Shown piece by piece: positions 27,212 through 36,665 of a stretch of DNA of 64,000 bases. The notes below the pieces were generated by a model. It had not been told where the DNA came from. It worked only from the letters and a program-made list of their open reading frames with translations, and made no database searches. The translations under genes and the position numbers were made by a program. Every line of letters starts with the position of its first letter. Position 1 is the stretch's first letter. Source of the stretch: Eubacteriales bacterium (GTDB lineage Bacteria; Bacillota; Clostridia; Lachnospirales; Lachnospiraceae); NCBI GenBank assembly GCA_030536995.1, contig JAUNOY010000001.1, forward strand, positions 161,274 to 225,273, in the 5' to 3' direction.

Positions 27212-28090
27212 CTAACTGTCAAACTTATTCATAACACGTATATTCAGCCAGCTGAAGATCGCCATTACAACAAACAGCAGCATAGCCAGCGCCGAAGCAT
27301 ATCCTACGTTTAGATTTGTAAATGCTTCTGTTGTTATTCTGTATGCCATCAGCGCAGTATCCTCTCCAGGGCCTCCAGATGTCATGGAATAAACCAGATC
27401 GAAGGTTGTCAGTCTCCAGAGTGTGAACGGAATACATAAAGTCAGGACATTTTTTGCGATCAGCGGAAGTGTGATCCGGAAAAAGCTCTGGATCCCGTTT
27501 GCACCGTCTACCTTTGCTGCCTCATAGATATCGCCGGAAATAAACTGAAGTCCGGAAAGTACAAGGATTGCAAAGAACGGAAGGTCCTTCCACAGGTCCA
27601 TTGCAATTACCGCTGCTCTTGCAGTACCTGTATTGATCAGCCAGCTGTTCTGGTAACCCGGTACAAACCAGCGGATAAAATCATTGATCAGACCATAATC
27701 ATTGTTAAATGCCCATTTTGCAGCCATACCGGCTACTACTGCAGGCATAGCCCACGGGATTAGCACGATGGTCCTCAGAAAACGGCGGCCTTTGAATTTC
27801 ATATTCAGGATCAGTGCCAGGATAACTCCGAGAATCACATGCAGGATCATGGAAGCAACCACAAATATTGCCGTAAAGCTGATCGATGTGAGCACTTTAG
27901 GATCAGAAAATACCTTCAGGTAATTCTTGAAGCCTATAAATTCATTGATACCTGCAAGGATACTGATATTAAAGAAGCTGTTTTTCACAGTCATCAGAAT
28001 GGGATATACTGTTGTAAAACCTCGAATCAGTACAACTGGTAGGATCAAAAGCCATGGTATCCACTTCATATTTTTTTTGCTTATTGTCAT
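27212..28090 (-). CDS. ABC sugar permease, MalF type
   Basis: A 292-residue permease with six transmembrane helices and the EAA motif YEAAKVDGANGIQSFFRITLP. The start is placed at 28090 because GGGAGGA lies seven bases upstream; the ATG at 28114 would sit inside the strong intergenic hairpin and has no ribosome site. It lies between the abundant binding-protein gene and the second permease, in standard CUT1 order. Confidence 0.9.
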   Translation of the reverse strand: MTISKKNMKWIPWLLILPVVLIRGFTTVYPILMTVKNSFFNISILAGINEFIGFKNYLKVFSDPKVLTSISFTAIFVVASMILHVILGVILALILNMKFKGRRFLRTIVLIPWAMPAVVAGMAAKWAFNNDYGLINDFIRWFVPGYQNSWLINTGTARAAVIAMDLWKDLPFFAILVLSGLQFISGDIYEAAKVDGANGIQSFFRITLPLIAKNVLTLCIPFTLWRLTTFDLVYSMTSGGPGEDTALMAYRITTEAFTNLNVGYASALAMLLFVVMAIFSWLNIRVMNKFDS

Positions 28091-28113
28091 GGAACTTTCC
28101 TCCCTGTTCATCA

Positions 28114-28153
28114 AGCAATGTAAAGCAGACTTTTACCTCTGCTTTACATTGCT
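28114..28153 (-). other. 16-bp intergenic hairpin between binding protein and permeases
   Basis: AGCAATGTAAAGCAGA pairs perfectly with TCTGCTTTACATTGCT around an eight-base loop. In the direction of transcription (minus) no U-run follows, so it should not terminate efficiently. Such structures after binding-protein genes usually protect the upstream mRNA from 3' decay and so raise the ratio of binding protein to permease. On the plus strand a T7 run follows, so it could stop antisense transcripts. Confidence 0.75.
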
Positions 28154-28168
28154 GTTTTTTTATATCTT

Positions 28169-29404
28169 TTACTTATACATATCTACCACATCCTGAGCCT
28201 TCTTGCAGAACTCATCAACTGTGATCTCGTCTTTCATACAGGACTGGAAGATTGTTCCCATATCGCTGATAAATTCCATTGTCTGTGCCACCATCGGACG
28301 TCCCTGTACATTGCATTCATTTGCATATCTGCTGTACATTTCTTTTGCCGGGTCAGAATCCGGAACTACCTTGTCTGCAACATCCTTTCTTGCAGGATAT
28401 CTGTCAAATGCTTTATAGGAAGCTTCCATTCCGCCTTCATCAGCCATATACTGGAGGAATTTCACAGCTGCATCTTTATTCTTGGATGCTTTGTTGAGAA
28501 CATAACTCCAGGAATCTGTAAAGATCGTACGCTCTCCCTTACCGCTGAAATCCGGTACCATTTCCATGTGGATCTTATCTGCGCCAAGCATATCTGCCTT
28601 TGCATAATCTGTTCCAAGGCCCCACATGAACCAGCATCCGTATTTTCCGTCATTGATCTTCGGATTCATCTGCTCATATTTATCAGCGATCTGCTCAATG
28701 GATGTTTCTTTATCAGCAACCAGATCGTGGAGGAACTGAACTGCTTCCTTGTTTTCCTCTTTGGTCCAGTCAAAATAATCGCCGCCGAACATGTTTACAA
28801 ACTGTGCAAGCTCGTTAAATGCATAAGTTTTCTCCCAGGAACCGCCGTAGCCGAATCTTCCGTCCTTGGAAACAGCCTTCATATACTTCATGAAATCCTC
28901 TTTTGTATCAATGGATTTGATTCCGACCTCATCCATGATCTCCTGATTTACCCAGAATGCAAGATATCCTGTATAGCCTGGAACACCGATGATGTTTCCG
29001 TCCTTATCTGTGATCATATCCTTTACATATCCCTGGGCAAACTGATCAGCGATATCATCTGTCATTACTGTATCATTCAGTCCTTCCAGCCATCCGGAAT
29101 TTTTAAATGCCGCACTCATCTCATCGTTGATCTCAATGATATCCACGGAAGCATCTCCTGTGGAAAGCATTGTGGTGACCTTCTGCTGACGTGTATCTGA
29201 ATCTGTAGGTGCCGCAATTACATTAATGTTCAGGCCCGTGGCATCTTCCACATTTGCAAGCCAGTCCTCAAAATCCGGGTCTGTGGTGTTGACGCTGTAT
29301 AAGGTAAGATCATATTTCTCCTTTGCGGAAACAGTAACCACGTTACTTGTCATACCCACAACCATCGCTGCTGCCAAAACTGCACTCATTACTTTTTTCT
29401 TCAT
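28169..29404 (-). CDS. ABC sugar-binding protein, non-lipidated
   Basis: A 411-residue family 1 solute-binding protein, first gene of the GH172 transport operon. The signal peptide (VMSAVLAAAMVVGMTSN, then VVTVSAKEK) ends in a type I cleavage site. There is no cysteine in the first 40 residues, so no lipobox is present, although Gram-positive binding proteins are normally lipid-anchored. Its paralogue in the same operon is a lipoprotein. The mature protein is full length. The ribosome site is AAAGGAAG. The unanchored form may be released or bound to the wall. Confidence 0.88.
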   Translation of the reverse strand: MKKKVMSAVLAAAMVVGMTSNVVTVSAKEKYDLTLYSVNTTDPDFEDWLANVEDATGLNINVIAAPTDSDTRQQKVTTMLSTGDASVDIIEINDEMSAAFKNSGWLEGLNDTVMTDDIADQFAQGYVKDMITDKDGNIIGVPGYTGYLAFWVNQEIMDEVGIKSIDTKEDFMKYMKAVSKDGRFGYGGSWEKTYAFNELAQFVNMFGGDYFDWTKEENKEAVQFLHDLVADKETSIEQIADKYEQMNPKINDGKYGCWFMWGLGTDYAKADMLGADKIHMEMVPDFSGKGERTIFTDSWSYVLNKASKNKDAAVKFLQYMADEGGMEASYKAFDRYPARKDVADKVVPDSDPAKEMYSRYANECNVQGRPMVAQTMEFISDMGTIFQSCMKDEITVDEFCKKAQDVVDMYK

Positions 29405-29419
29405 ATCTTTCTTCCTTTC

Positions 29420-29441
29420 TGGACATTTTCGTGTTTGTCCA
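29420..29441. promoter_or_regulatory. Inverted repeat near the start of the binding-protein gene
   Basis: TGGACA and TGTCCA are separated by ten bases, 16 bases before the binding-protein start and within the 246-base divergent spacer shared with the sensor kinase. It could be an operator or a leader hairpin. The rest of this spacer (29442-29650) is very AT-rich with no clear box. Confidence 0.35.
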
Positions 29442-29650
29442 CACCTGTTTTTGATGGTTTAAGGATACCAGAGAGTCCCCTCATTCTAAATACAATATTT
29501 TATGATTTATTTATATTATTTTTCTTTCTCTTGTATTTTTGTTATTAATTTTTTATAATCCTTTTATATAATCTATATTCGTAACGGCTTTTTTTCATAG
29601 CTGAATTCGGTTTCATTAATTTGTTTTTGACATAAAGGAGAATATGTACT

Positions 29651-31477
29651 ATGAAATTCCACAAATGTATCCCACCCAGTTTTTCCTCATTTCGCTATAA
29701 GCTCCTGCTCGCATTTCTGATCGCAACTATGGTACCTCTGATTTCCCTGATCTTCATCAGCTATCACATTTCCTATAACATTGCCAGAGATCGTATCATC
29801 GATTCTGCCGTAATGACTGACAAGCAGCTGGTCTCTCAGCTGAACGACCGCCTCGGTCAGGTTGAAAATGTAGCAGATACCATACAGTTTCAAATGTACT
29901 CCCTAAATCAACCTGCCTCTAATAGGGTAGATGCACTGAAAAAATTCACCGCTGTGAAAAACAATATTTCGCTGTATAAATCCACATTCGATTTCTTCCA
30001 TATATATGTTTTTCTGCAGCCCGATCAGCTCGGTTCAAAAGAAGGCCTGTACTTCTTTTCCACAGATGAGCTTTCTGCATATGGTCTGGATAAAAATATT
30101 GTTTCCGGTTCAGGCTTTTCCTCTGTCTGGATACCGGTTTCCAATATGCCTCTGCCTAAAATACTGTCCACAAAAAAATCATCTGCCGATGTGATCCTCT
30201 GCGTCCGGACACTGAAAAATCAGGCCACCGGTATTCTGGAATACGCCTACGGCATTGCTCTGGACACCTCAGAGCTTACCACTTATCTGCAGTCTGCTGC
30301 TTTGGATTCCCGCATATACAGCTACATTCTCACAGATCACGGAGAGATTGCAGCAAAAAATACATCCTCACTGAATTTATCCGAAATTTCCAAAGCACAG
30401 TTTCAGAAACTCAAAGGAAATGCAGATTCTTCTTTTCACAGCGGCGACAAATATTATAACTGCTGCACCTTAAGCAATGGCTGGCTCCATGTTACCGAAA
30501 TCCCGGAAAGCTATATTCAGGGCAACACGCACATCCTGATCCGTGCCTTACTGATCACTGTCCTTATTTTTTTGCCCCTTACTGTTATCATCGTTATCCT
30601 GTTTTCCGAAAATCTTACCCGGAAGATCACTGCACTTTCCTATGCAATGGAAGCCTTTCAGCTGGGACATGACCCGGAACATCTATCTATCGTTACTGTT
30701 CCCCACCCGGATGATCCTTCCAGGTATGATGAGATTGACAGACTGGGCATCACCTTTGAAGATATGCAGCACACAATAGCCGGAAACCTGAAGTCCATTG
30801 TAAATCTTTCCGTAAACGAAGAACGTCTGAAATACCAGCTGCTCCAGTCACAGATCAATCCGCATTTTCTTTACAATATCCTGGGATCGATCCGTACCTG
30901 CCAGTCCCTTGGAAAGCTTGACATTGCTGATCAGATGATCGCAAATCTGACTACCTTTTACCGTCTTACCCTGCGTAAATCAAAGGAACTTATTCCTATT
31001 AAAGATGAATTGGAAATTGCCCGGCTTTATCTGGAAATGGAAAAGCTCTGTCATAAAGATAATCTGGACTGGGAGATCGAAGCAGAAGATGGAATCGAAA
31101 ATTTCCTGATCTGCAAGTTTACACTTCAGCCATTTCTCGAAAATTCCATTCTGCACGGGATTTCTTCGGGCACACCAGCTGTTTTCATTTCGATCCATGT
31201 TCTTTATGGCGATGATACGGTTGTGATCTCCATTGAGGACAACGGTGCCGGCATGGACTATGAAACCCTTGCACAGCTGCGCCATGCTATTGAGCATAAT
31301 GTTATTGATTATGAGAAGCATTTTGGAATTTCCAACGTAAGTTCCCGTATTTCCAACCCATTATACGGAAACGGTTCCGTAAGGATCCGCAGCAACCCCG
31401 GAAACGGCACATACGTCACCATTGAATTCGAACAGATGGAGGAAGATATCGATGAAAAAAATAATGATCGTAGATGA
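29651..31477 (+). CDS. YesM-type sensor histidine kinase
   Basis: A 608-residue membrane kinase. One transmembrane helix lies near residues 15-35, followed by an extracellular sensor region, a second helix near 295-320 and a HAMP segment. The His_kinase box has the phospho-accepting histidine in QINPHFLYN near residue 403; the ATPase N-box is QPFLENSILHGI and the G-box SIEDNGAGMD. This family senses extracellular sugars and works with AraC-type regulators. It is divergent from the transporter operon it most likely controls, and its regulator overlaps its 3' end. AAAGGAG precedes the ATG. Confidence 0.92.
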   Translation: MKFHKCIPPSFSSFRYKLLLAFLIATMVPLISLIFISYHISYNIARDRIIDSAVMTDKQLVSQLNDRLGQVENVADTIQFQMYSLNQPASNRVDALKKFTAVKNNISLYKSTFDFFHIYVFLQPDQLGSKEGLYFFSTDELSAYGLDKNIVSGSGFSSVWIPVSNMPLPKILSTKKSSADVILCVRTLKNQATGILEYAYGIALDTSELTTYLQSAALDSRIYSYILTDHGEIAAKNTSSLNLSEISKAQFQKLKGNADSSFHSGDKYYNCCTLSNGWLHVTEIPESYIQGNTHILIRALLITVLIFLPLTVIIVILFSENLTRKITALSYAMEAFQLGHDPEHLSIVTVPHPDDPSRYDEIDRLGITFEDMQHTIAGNLKSIVNLSVNEERLKYQLLQSQINPHFLYNILGSIRTCQSLGKLDIADQMIANLTTFYRLTLRKSKELIPIKDELEIARLYLEMEKLCHKDNLDWEIEAEDGIENFLICKFTLQPFLENSILHGISSGTPAVFISIHVLYGDDTVVISIEDNGAGMDYETLAQLRHAIEHNVIDYEKHFGISNVSSRISNPLYGNGSVRIRSNPGNGTYVTIEFEQMEEDIDEKNNDRR

Positions 31478-33047
31478 TAATTACTTATCTGCAGAAGGTA
31501 TCGAAAAAAACATAGACTGGGAAACGCTGAATGCAGAGATCATCCATGTCTGCTACAATGGAACCTCTGCTATCGAAGCCATGAAAAAAGAACCGGCAGA
31601 TCTGATCATTTCTGACATTGAAATGCCTGATCTTGACGGCATTTCCATGAGCCGTCAAGCTCTTGAGATCAATCCTATGGTGAAGATCATCCTGATCAGT
31701 GCCTATGATAAATTTGAATATGCAAGACGCGCTCTGCTCCTCGGTGCTCTGGATTATATCGAAAAGCCTCTGGATTATGCCTATCTTATCCAGAAGGTAA
31801 AAAACGCTTTTGCACTGATGGAAAAGGAACAGAAAAATCTCCAGCTTCTGAAGCAAAGCAGGCCTCTTCTTACAGAAAAATTTTTCCGCGAGATCACACA
31901 CCTTCCGTCTTCTGAAGCATCCTACCGACTGAAGCCTTATCTTAAGTATCTGAATCTGGAGCTGAATTATGATTTTTATGCAGTTGTTATTCTGGAACTT
32001 GAAAATGCTCCGGATCTAAAAGCTGTTTACGGGATTGAAAAGTTTCAGATGGAGCTTTTCAACCTTCAGGATCTGATAACTGAGGAAACCGCTTCTCTTG
32101 ATTTTGTGTATCTTCTCCCGGATATGGATGGCTATCTGTGCATTCTGGGACACAGCGGCTGTCAGTCCAACAGCTTCCGCCAGCTTACCAGCGGACTTAT
32201 TTCCTCAATCGCAGATGCCTGCCAGCCACTGGGACTTTCTCTCAACGCAGGCATTGGAACAATTGTCCAGGATTTCTGGAACCTGAACCATTCTTATAAA
32301 AGCGCCGTACATGCACTGGAATACAGATTCTTTTTCCCGCATCAGAATATCTTTGACGGAAGAGAGGCTCTGGGTTCCGATCTGTCTGTTGCAGACTTTT
32401 CAGATACAAAGGAGGATGAACTGATCCGGCTTCTCTGCAAAAAGGATACCGCTGCCATAGATCTCTGGTTTCAGAATTTTTCCGACTGGCTCACTCAGAA
32501 ATTTCGCACAAAGAATTTCGCTTTCATACAGATTTATTCTCTTCTTGGCCGGATCCTGAAATTTTTCTATGAATTAAATTTGGATACGCATGACCTTGAA
32601 GCTAAAATTTTGTATGTTTACAACCACATAAATGAGTTTCATAATACGGAAGAGCTATGTCAATGGCTGAAGGATCTGTGCCATCTTTTATGCCGGAAGC
32701 TTGATTCCTCCATGAATGATTATCACCAGAAGCTCTGTGAACTGGTGATTTCCTATATCAACAAACACTACACTGACAATACGCTCTGCCTCAATGATAT
32801 TGCTGCCTCTGCCAATGTAAGCCCTACTTATTTAAGTGCTCTTTTCAAAAAAAATCAGGGAATCAGTCTCAGTGACTTTATCACATCTCAGCGAATTTCC
32901 GCAGCCGCCCGTTACCTGACTACGACTACTATGAGTCTGAAGGAGATCAGCCTGAAATGTGGTTATGCCAATCAATATTATTTCAGCACCAGCTTCAAAA
33001 AGAAAAAGGGGATCACCCCTTCCGCCTATCGGGAACAGCATACATAA
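31452..33047 (+). CDS. YesN-type AraC response regulator
   Basis: A 531-residue regulator with a receiver domain at the N-terminus (MIVDDNYLSAEG; phosphorylated Asp in LIISDIEMPDLDG near residue 54). A long linker region follows, and two AraC helix-turn-helix motifs close the protein (LNDIAASANVSPTYLSALFK and LKEISLKCGYANQYYFSTSF). The start at 31452 follows GGAGGA and overlaps the kinase gene by 26 bases. It probably activates the divergent GH172/ABC operon in response to its kinase. Confidence 0.92.
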   Translation: MKKIMIVDDNYLSAEGIEKNIDWETLNAEIIHVCYNGTSAIEAMKKEPADLIISDIEMPDLDGISMSRQALEINPMVKIILISAYDKFEYARRALLLGALDYIEKPLDYAYLIQKVKNAFALMEKEQKNLQLLKQSRPLLTEKFFREITHLPSSEASYRLKPYLKYLNLELNYDFYAVVILELENAPDLKAVYGIEKFQMELFNLQDLITEETASLDFVYLLPDMDGYLCILGHSGCQSNSFRQLTSGLISSIADACQPLGLSLNAGIGTIVQDFWNLNHSYKSAVHALEYRFFFPHQNIFDGREALGSDLSVADFSDTKEDELIRLLCKKDTAAIDLWFQNFSDWLTQKFRTKNFAFIQIYSLLGRILKFFYELNLDTHDLEAKILYVYNHINEFHNTEELCQWLKDLCHLLCRKLDSSMNDYHQKLCELVISYINKHYTDNTLCLNDIAASANVSPTYLSALFKKNQGISLSDFITSQRISAAARYLTTTTMSLKEISLKCGYANQYYFSTSFKKKKGITPSAYREQHT

Positions 33048-33165
33048 CTTCTTCTCTTCTTTATAACAAAGTTGCCGTCACAAATGCCAGTGCCCTTCTC
33101 CGGAATTTTACTTATAATCAATCAATAAAGAGAACCATCATATTTTTTTCGAAGGAGGGATTGCT

Positions 33166-34158
33166 ATGAAAAAATGGGAAAAAAATCCTGATATTTCTGA
33201 TAACAGTCATTGTACTGGCCACGCTTCCGGCAGAATCGGCAATTCTGCCTGGCACAGTCTGTGTTACAGAGGCCGCTCCCAGGATCAGTTCTTCCAAGCT
33301 TACCATGATCAAGGGGCAGAGCAGAACACTGAAGATCACCGGTCTCAAAAAAGGGCAGAAGATTACCTGGAAGAGCAGCAATTCCAAAATCGTCACTGTA
33401 AACAAAGCAGGCAAGCTTTTTGCAAAATCTGCAGGAAATGCTACAATTACTGCTCAGGTAAACGGGATCCGCTTTGTCTGCAAGGTTAAAATCCAGAAAA
33501 AAGCTGCTCTGGCAAAGCCAGCTCCCACCGCTGCTCCGGCAAAACCAGCCCCTACTGCTGCTCCGGCAAAACCAACCCCTACCGCTGCTCCGAAGCCCGG
33601 CATAAAATTAAAAAACCACATTCTGAGCAAAGGCAAAAAGGCCAGCGATGGAAGCGTAAAAATCGAGCTTAACACACACGATGAATCAAAAAAATCGATA
33701 TGGATTTAGGCGGTTTGGGTTCGTCATCTTCTTCTATGCAGGTTTCCGTAGATGAATATCGAAGTATCACATACATTCCAAAAAACAACAGTTTTAAATT
33801 CTATTTCCGGTTTTCCAGCCATGATGATTTAAAAAGTGATATTACTTTGACTTTCCCGATGAATTCTACTGCGGCTTCTTTAAACTTTTATTTTTACATG
33901 AGCATACTTCCTGATGATGAATCCGGTACACTGATCGCCACTATGAGCAGCTCCGCTCCGCTTTCCGCCATCAGGAATGAATCCTCTAATTTATCCTTCC
34001 ACTTCCAGAAGCTTACAGATCCTTATGAAATCCTGACACAAAAAGATGCTTCCGAGCTTGCCAACAACACTCTGGATATGGATGTTCCATATTGGACTAA
34101 TCTTCTCAAGGGCTCCGGCATCACCCTGCGCTCCCTGGGCTTTTCAACTACAAAATAA
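33166..34158 (+). pseudogene. Secreted Ig-like (Big_2-type) protein with two A7 frameshifts
   Basis: ATG at 33166 has a strong GGAGGG site, but after six codons the reading frame fails at a run of seven A (33179-33185). Dropping one A gives a good signal peptide (ILIFLITVIVLATLPAESA), then a bacterial Ig-like domain (TWKSSNSKIVTVNKAGK) and a repeated AKPAPTAAP linker. At a second A7 run (33688-33694) the frame stops at 33709. A -1 shift, in register on A AAA AAA, continues into IDMDLGGLGSSSSS and about 150 more residues of unknown beta-rich sequence. The linker suggests a wall-associated protein. Decay, phase variation, slippage or assembly error are all possible. Confidence 0.65.
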
Positions 34159-34190
34159 GCTTTTCCCAAAAACAGATCGAGCATACCCGA

Positions 34191-34223
34191 CAACACCCCT
34201 GGCTATTACAGCCAGGGGTGTTG
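34191..34223. terminator. 14-bp hairpin between convergent genes
   Basis: CAACACCCCTGGCT pairs perfectly with AGCCAGGGGTGTTG around a five-base loop. No T-run follows on either strand, so it is a strong 3'-end structure shared by the surface-protein gene (+) and uvrB (-) rather than a textbook terminator. Confidence 0.6.
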
Positions 34224-34244
34224 TACTGTCAGCTGCTTTGCAGC

Positions 34245-36308
34245 CTATTCCGTTAATTCTTCCAGATTCTTTTTTAATTCGAGCATCTTATCTCTCAGCT
34301 CAGCAGCCTGCTCGAAATTCAGGTCTGCTGCCGCAGCACGCATCTGTTTCTCTACCTGGGCAATCAGTTTCGTAAGCTCTTTCTTACTCATGGATTCCGG
34401 TTCTTTTTCAAGCTGCACTTCTGTTCTGGCAACCGCTTTGGATACTGCGATGAGATCTCGAACTGCTTTCTTAATCGTAGTCGGTGTGATATTGTGTTCT
34501 TTATTATATGCTTCCTGAATGGTGCGTCTCCGCTCTGTCTCACTGATAGCCTTTCTCATGGAGTCTGTCATATTGTCCGCATACATGATAACATGACCTT
34601 CACTGTTTCTGGCAGCTCGTCCGATAGTCTGGATAAGAGATGTCTCGGACCGGAGGAACCCCTCCTTATCTGCATCAAGTATCGCTACCAGCGTAATTTC
34701 CGGAATATCAAGACCTTCTCGCAGGAGGTTGATTCCCACAAGCACATCGAATACATCCAGACGCATATCTCGTATAATCTGCGCACGTTCCAGCGTATCC
34801 ACGTCTGAATGAAGATAGCGGACGCGTATTCCCAGTTCTTTCATATATTCTGTCAAATCTTCTGCCATTCGTTTAGTAAGGGTTGTGATAAGTACCTTAT
34901 TTTTCTTTTCTGTTTCTCTGTTTACTTCCCCAATCAGGTCGTCAATTTGTCCTTCCACCGGACGCACCTCTACTCTTGGGTCAAGAAGTCCTGTTGGGCG
35001 GATGATCTGCTCTGCTCTGAGAAGCTCGTGTTCATACTCATACTCTCCCGGTGTAGCGGACACAAACAGTACCTGATCCAGCTTGTCTTCAAATTCCCCG
35101 AAGCTTAACGGACGGTTATCCTTGGCAGAAGGAAGGCGAAATCCATAGTCCACCAGAGTTGTCTTTCTGCTCTGGTCTCCCGCATACATTCCTCCAACCT
35201 GCGGCACTGTTTTGTGAGACTCATCTATAATAAGAAGAAAATCATCACCGAAATAATCCATCAGAGTCTTGGGCGGTTCCCCCTCTTTCTGATTCGTCAG
35301 ATGGCGGGAATAATTCTCGATACCGCTGCAAAATCCCGTCTCCTTGAGCATTTCGATATCAAAATTTGTTCTCTCTGCTATTCTCTGGGCTTCCAGAAGT
35401 TTATCCTCACTCTTAAACCACTGTACTCGTTCTTCCAATTCTTTCTCAATATCCACACAGGCACGATTGATTGTTTCCTGAGGAACTACATAATGAGACG
35501 CCGGAAAGATTGCAATGTGCTCCATTTCCCGACGGACTTTTCCGGTAAGCACGTCTATTTCTGTAATACGGTCAATTTCATCCCCGAAAAATTCCACTCT
35601 GTAGGCATACTCTGACGCCATAGCAGGGAATATTTCCAGTACATCCCCTCTTACCCTAAAGGTACTTCTGTGAAAATCCACATCGCTTCTTGTATACTGA
35701 ATACTCACAAGCTGGCGAAGTACCTCATCGCGGTCTTTCTCCATTCCCGGACGCAGAGAAACCATCATTTTTTCGAAGTTTTCCGGTTCACCAAGACCAT
35801 AAATACAGGAAACAGAAGAGACAATAATTACATCTTTACGCTCAATCAGAGCCGCTGTTGCAGAAAGCCTAAGCTTGTCAATTTCTTCATTTACAGAAGA
35901 ATCCTTTGCAATGTAAGTATCTGAGGACGGAACATACGCCTCAGGCTGGTAATAATCGTAGTAGGATACAAAGTATTCTACTGCGTTATCGGGGAACATC
36001 TCCTTGAACTCTCCGTATAACTGAGCTGCTAACGTCTTATTATGAGCGATGACAAGTGTCGGCTTCTGTAATTGCTGAATCACATTTGCCATCGTAAAAG
36101 TTTTTCCAGAACCCGTAACCCCTAGTAACGTCTGGCATTGATTGCCTTCCTTGAACCCTTTCACAAGCTCTGCAATCGCCTGTGGCTGGTCTCCGGTTGG
36201 CTTGTATGGGGCTTTTAATTTAAAAGCATGTCCGCCCTGCGGGCTGCTTTTATGAGCAAGTAGCTGACTATTGTCAGCGGATTGCGAATGTCCTTTTTCT
36301 GCATTCAT
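34245..36308 (-). CDS. uvrB: Excinuclease ABC subunit B
   Basis: A 687-residue helicase-like damage-recognition subunit of nucleotide excision repair. Walker A is [16 protein letters not shown] near residue 45, the DEAD-like box [10 protein letters not shown] lies near residue 345, and the C-terminal UVR domain ([20 protein letters not shown]) binds UvrC. The N-terminus has about 30 extra residues. The start is set at 36308, seven bases after GGAGGG; the ATG at 36323 overlaps that ribosome site itself. uvrA and uvrC are not adjacent. The upstream region holds symmetric operator-like palindromes. Confidence 0.95.
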   Translation of the reverse strand: MNAEKGHSQSADNSQLLAHKSSPQGGHAFKLKAPYKPTGDQPQAIAELVKGFKEGNQCQTLLGVTGSGKTFTMANVIQQLQKPTLVIAHNKTLAAQLYGEFKEMFPDNAVEYFVSYYDYYQPEAYVPSSDTYIAKDSSVNEEIDKLRLSATAALIERKDVIIVSSVSCIYGLGEPENFEKMMVSLRPGMEKDRDEVLRQLVSIQYTRSDVDFHRSTFRVRGDVLEIFPAMASEYAYRVEFFGDEIDRITEIDVLTGKVRREMEHIAIFPASHYVVPQETINRACVDIEKELEERVQWFKSEDKLLEAQRIAERTNFDIEMLKETGFCSGIENYSRHLTNQKEGEPPKTLMDYFGDDFLLIIDESHKTVPQVGGMYAGDQSRKTTLVDYGFRLPSAKDNRPLSFGEFEDKLDQVLFVSATPGEYEYEHELLRAEQIIRPTGLLDPRVEVRPVEGQIDDLIGEVNRETEKKNKVLITTLTKRMAEDLTEYMKELGIRVRYLHSDVDTLERAQIIRDMRLDVFDVLVGINLLREGLDIPEITLVAILDADKEGFLRSETSLIQTIGRAARNSEGHVIMYADNMTDSMRKAISETERRRTIQEAYNKEHNITPTTIKKAVRDLIAVSKAVARTEVQLEKEPESMSKKELTKLIAQVEKQMRAAAADLNFEQAAELRDKMLELKKNLEELTE

Positions 36309-36323
36309 GGTAAATCCCTCCAT

Positions 36324-36439
36324 TTGTGACTTTTACTATGATCATTATCAGCCAAAAATTCGTATCCAGATTCGTAACGAAAAGCTCATTTTTATAGTGA
36401 ATAGATGTGTTTCTCACCTCGTTACGAATAAAAGTCACA
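36324..36439 (-). promoter_or_regulatory. uvrB promoter framed by paired palindromes
   Basis: Two 11-bp palindromes, TTCGTAACGAA at 36371-36381 and TCGTTACGAA within 36419-36428, frame a -10-like TATAAA (36391-36396, minus strand). Around them is a second inverted pair, TGTGACTTTTA (36324-36334) and TAAAAGTCACA (36429-36439). The arrangement suits a repressor that covers the promoter. The motif is not the Firmicute LexA box (CGAAC-N4-GTTCG). The rest of the gap up to 36600 shows nothing further. Confidence 0.5.
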
Positions 36440-36601
36440 TTACGTAGTATCCCTGTGGGAAAATTAATATTTGCGGATAAAACAGCACTCGGAAATACCT
36501 GAAAATACTAACCTCCGGTCCTGTCATATTTTTACTGTTTGTTCTTGTAACAGTCCCTATTATATCAAATAAATTTTTGAAAGTATATAGATTAACGCAA
36601 G

Positions 36602-36643
36602 AAAAAAGCACAAATGTTCGATTCTTATTTGTACTTTTTTTCT
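36602..36643 (-). terminator. Terminator after the HAD/unknown pair
   Basis: AAAAGTACAAAT pairs with ATTTGTGCTTTT (one G-T pair) on the minus strand, followed by T. It lies 23 bases after the stop of the 112-residue gene. Confidence 0.75.
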
Positions 36644-36665
36644 ATCACTACTATTCTATTTTTTA

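Noticed and set aside
29420..29441. Inverted repeat as a CcpA (cre) site
   Set aside because: The arms TGGACA/TGTCCA with a ten-base centre do not match the cre consensus; it is listed only as an unassigned inverted repeat.
33166..33489. A 107-residue product from the literal frame after the strong ribosome site
   Set aside because: Its composition is nonsense, whereas the +1 frame gives a signal peptide and an Ig-like domain; the literal frame is the result of the A7 shift.
33520..33600. Tandem repeat in the surface-protein gene as a CRISPR-like array
   Set aside because: It encodes the AKPAPTAAP linker in frame with no spacers; it is a protein repeat.
36602..36643. TGTTCG in this region as half of a LexA box for uvrB
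   Set aside because: It lies in the loop of a terminator of the neighbouring gene, about 300 bases from uvrB, and has no partner half-site.
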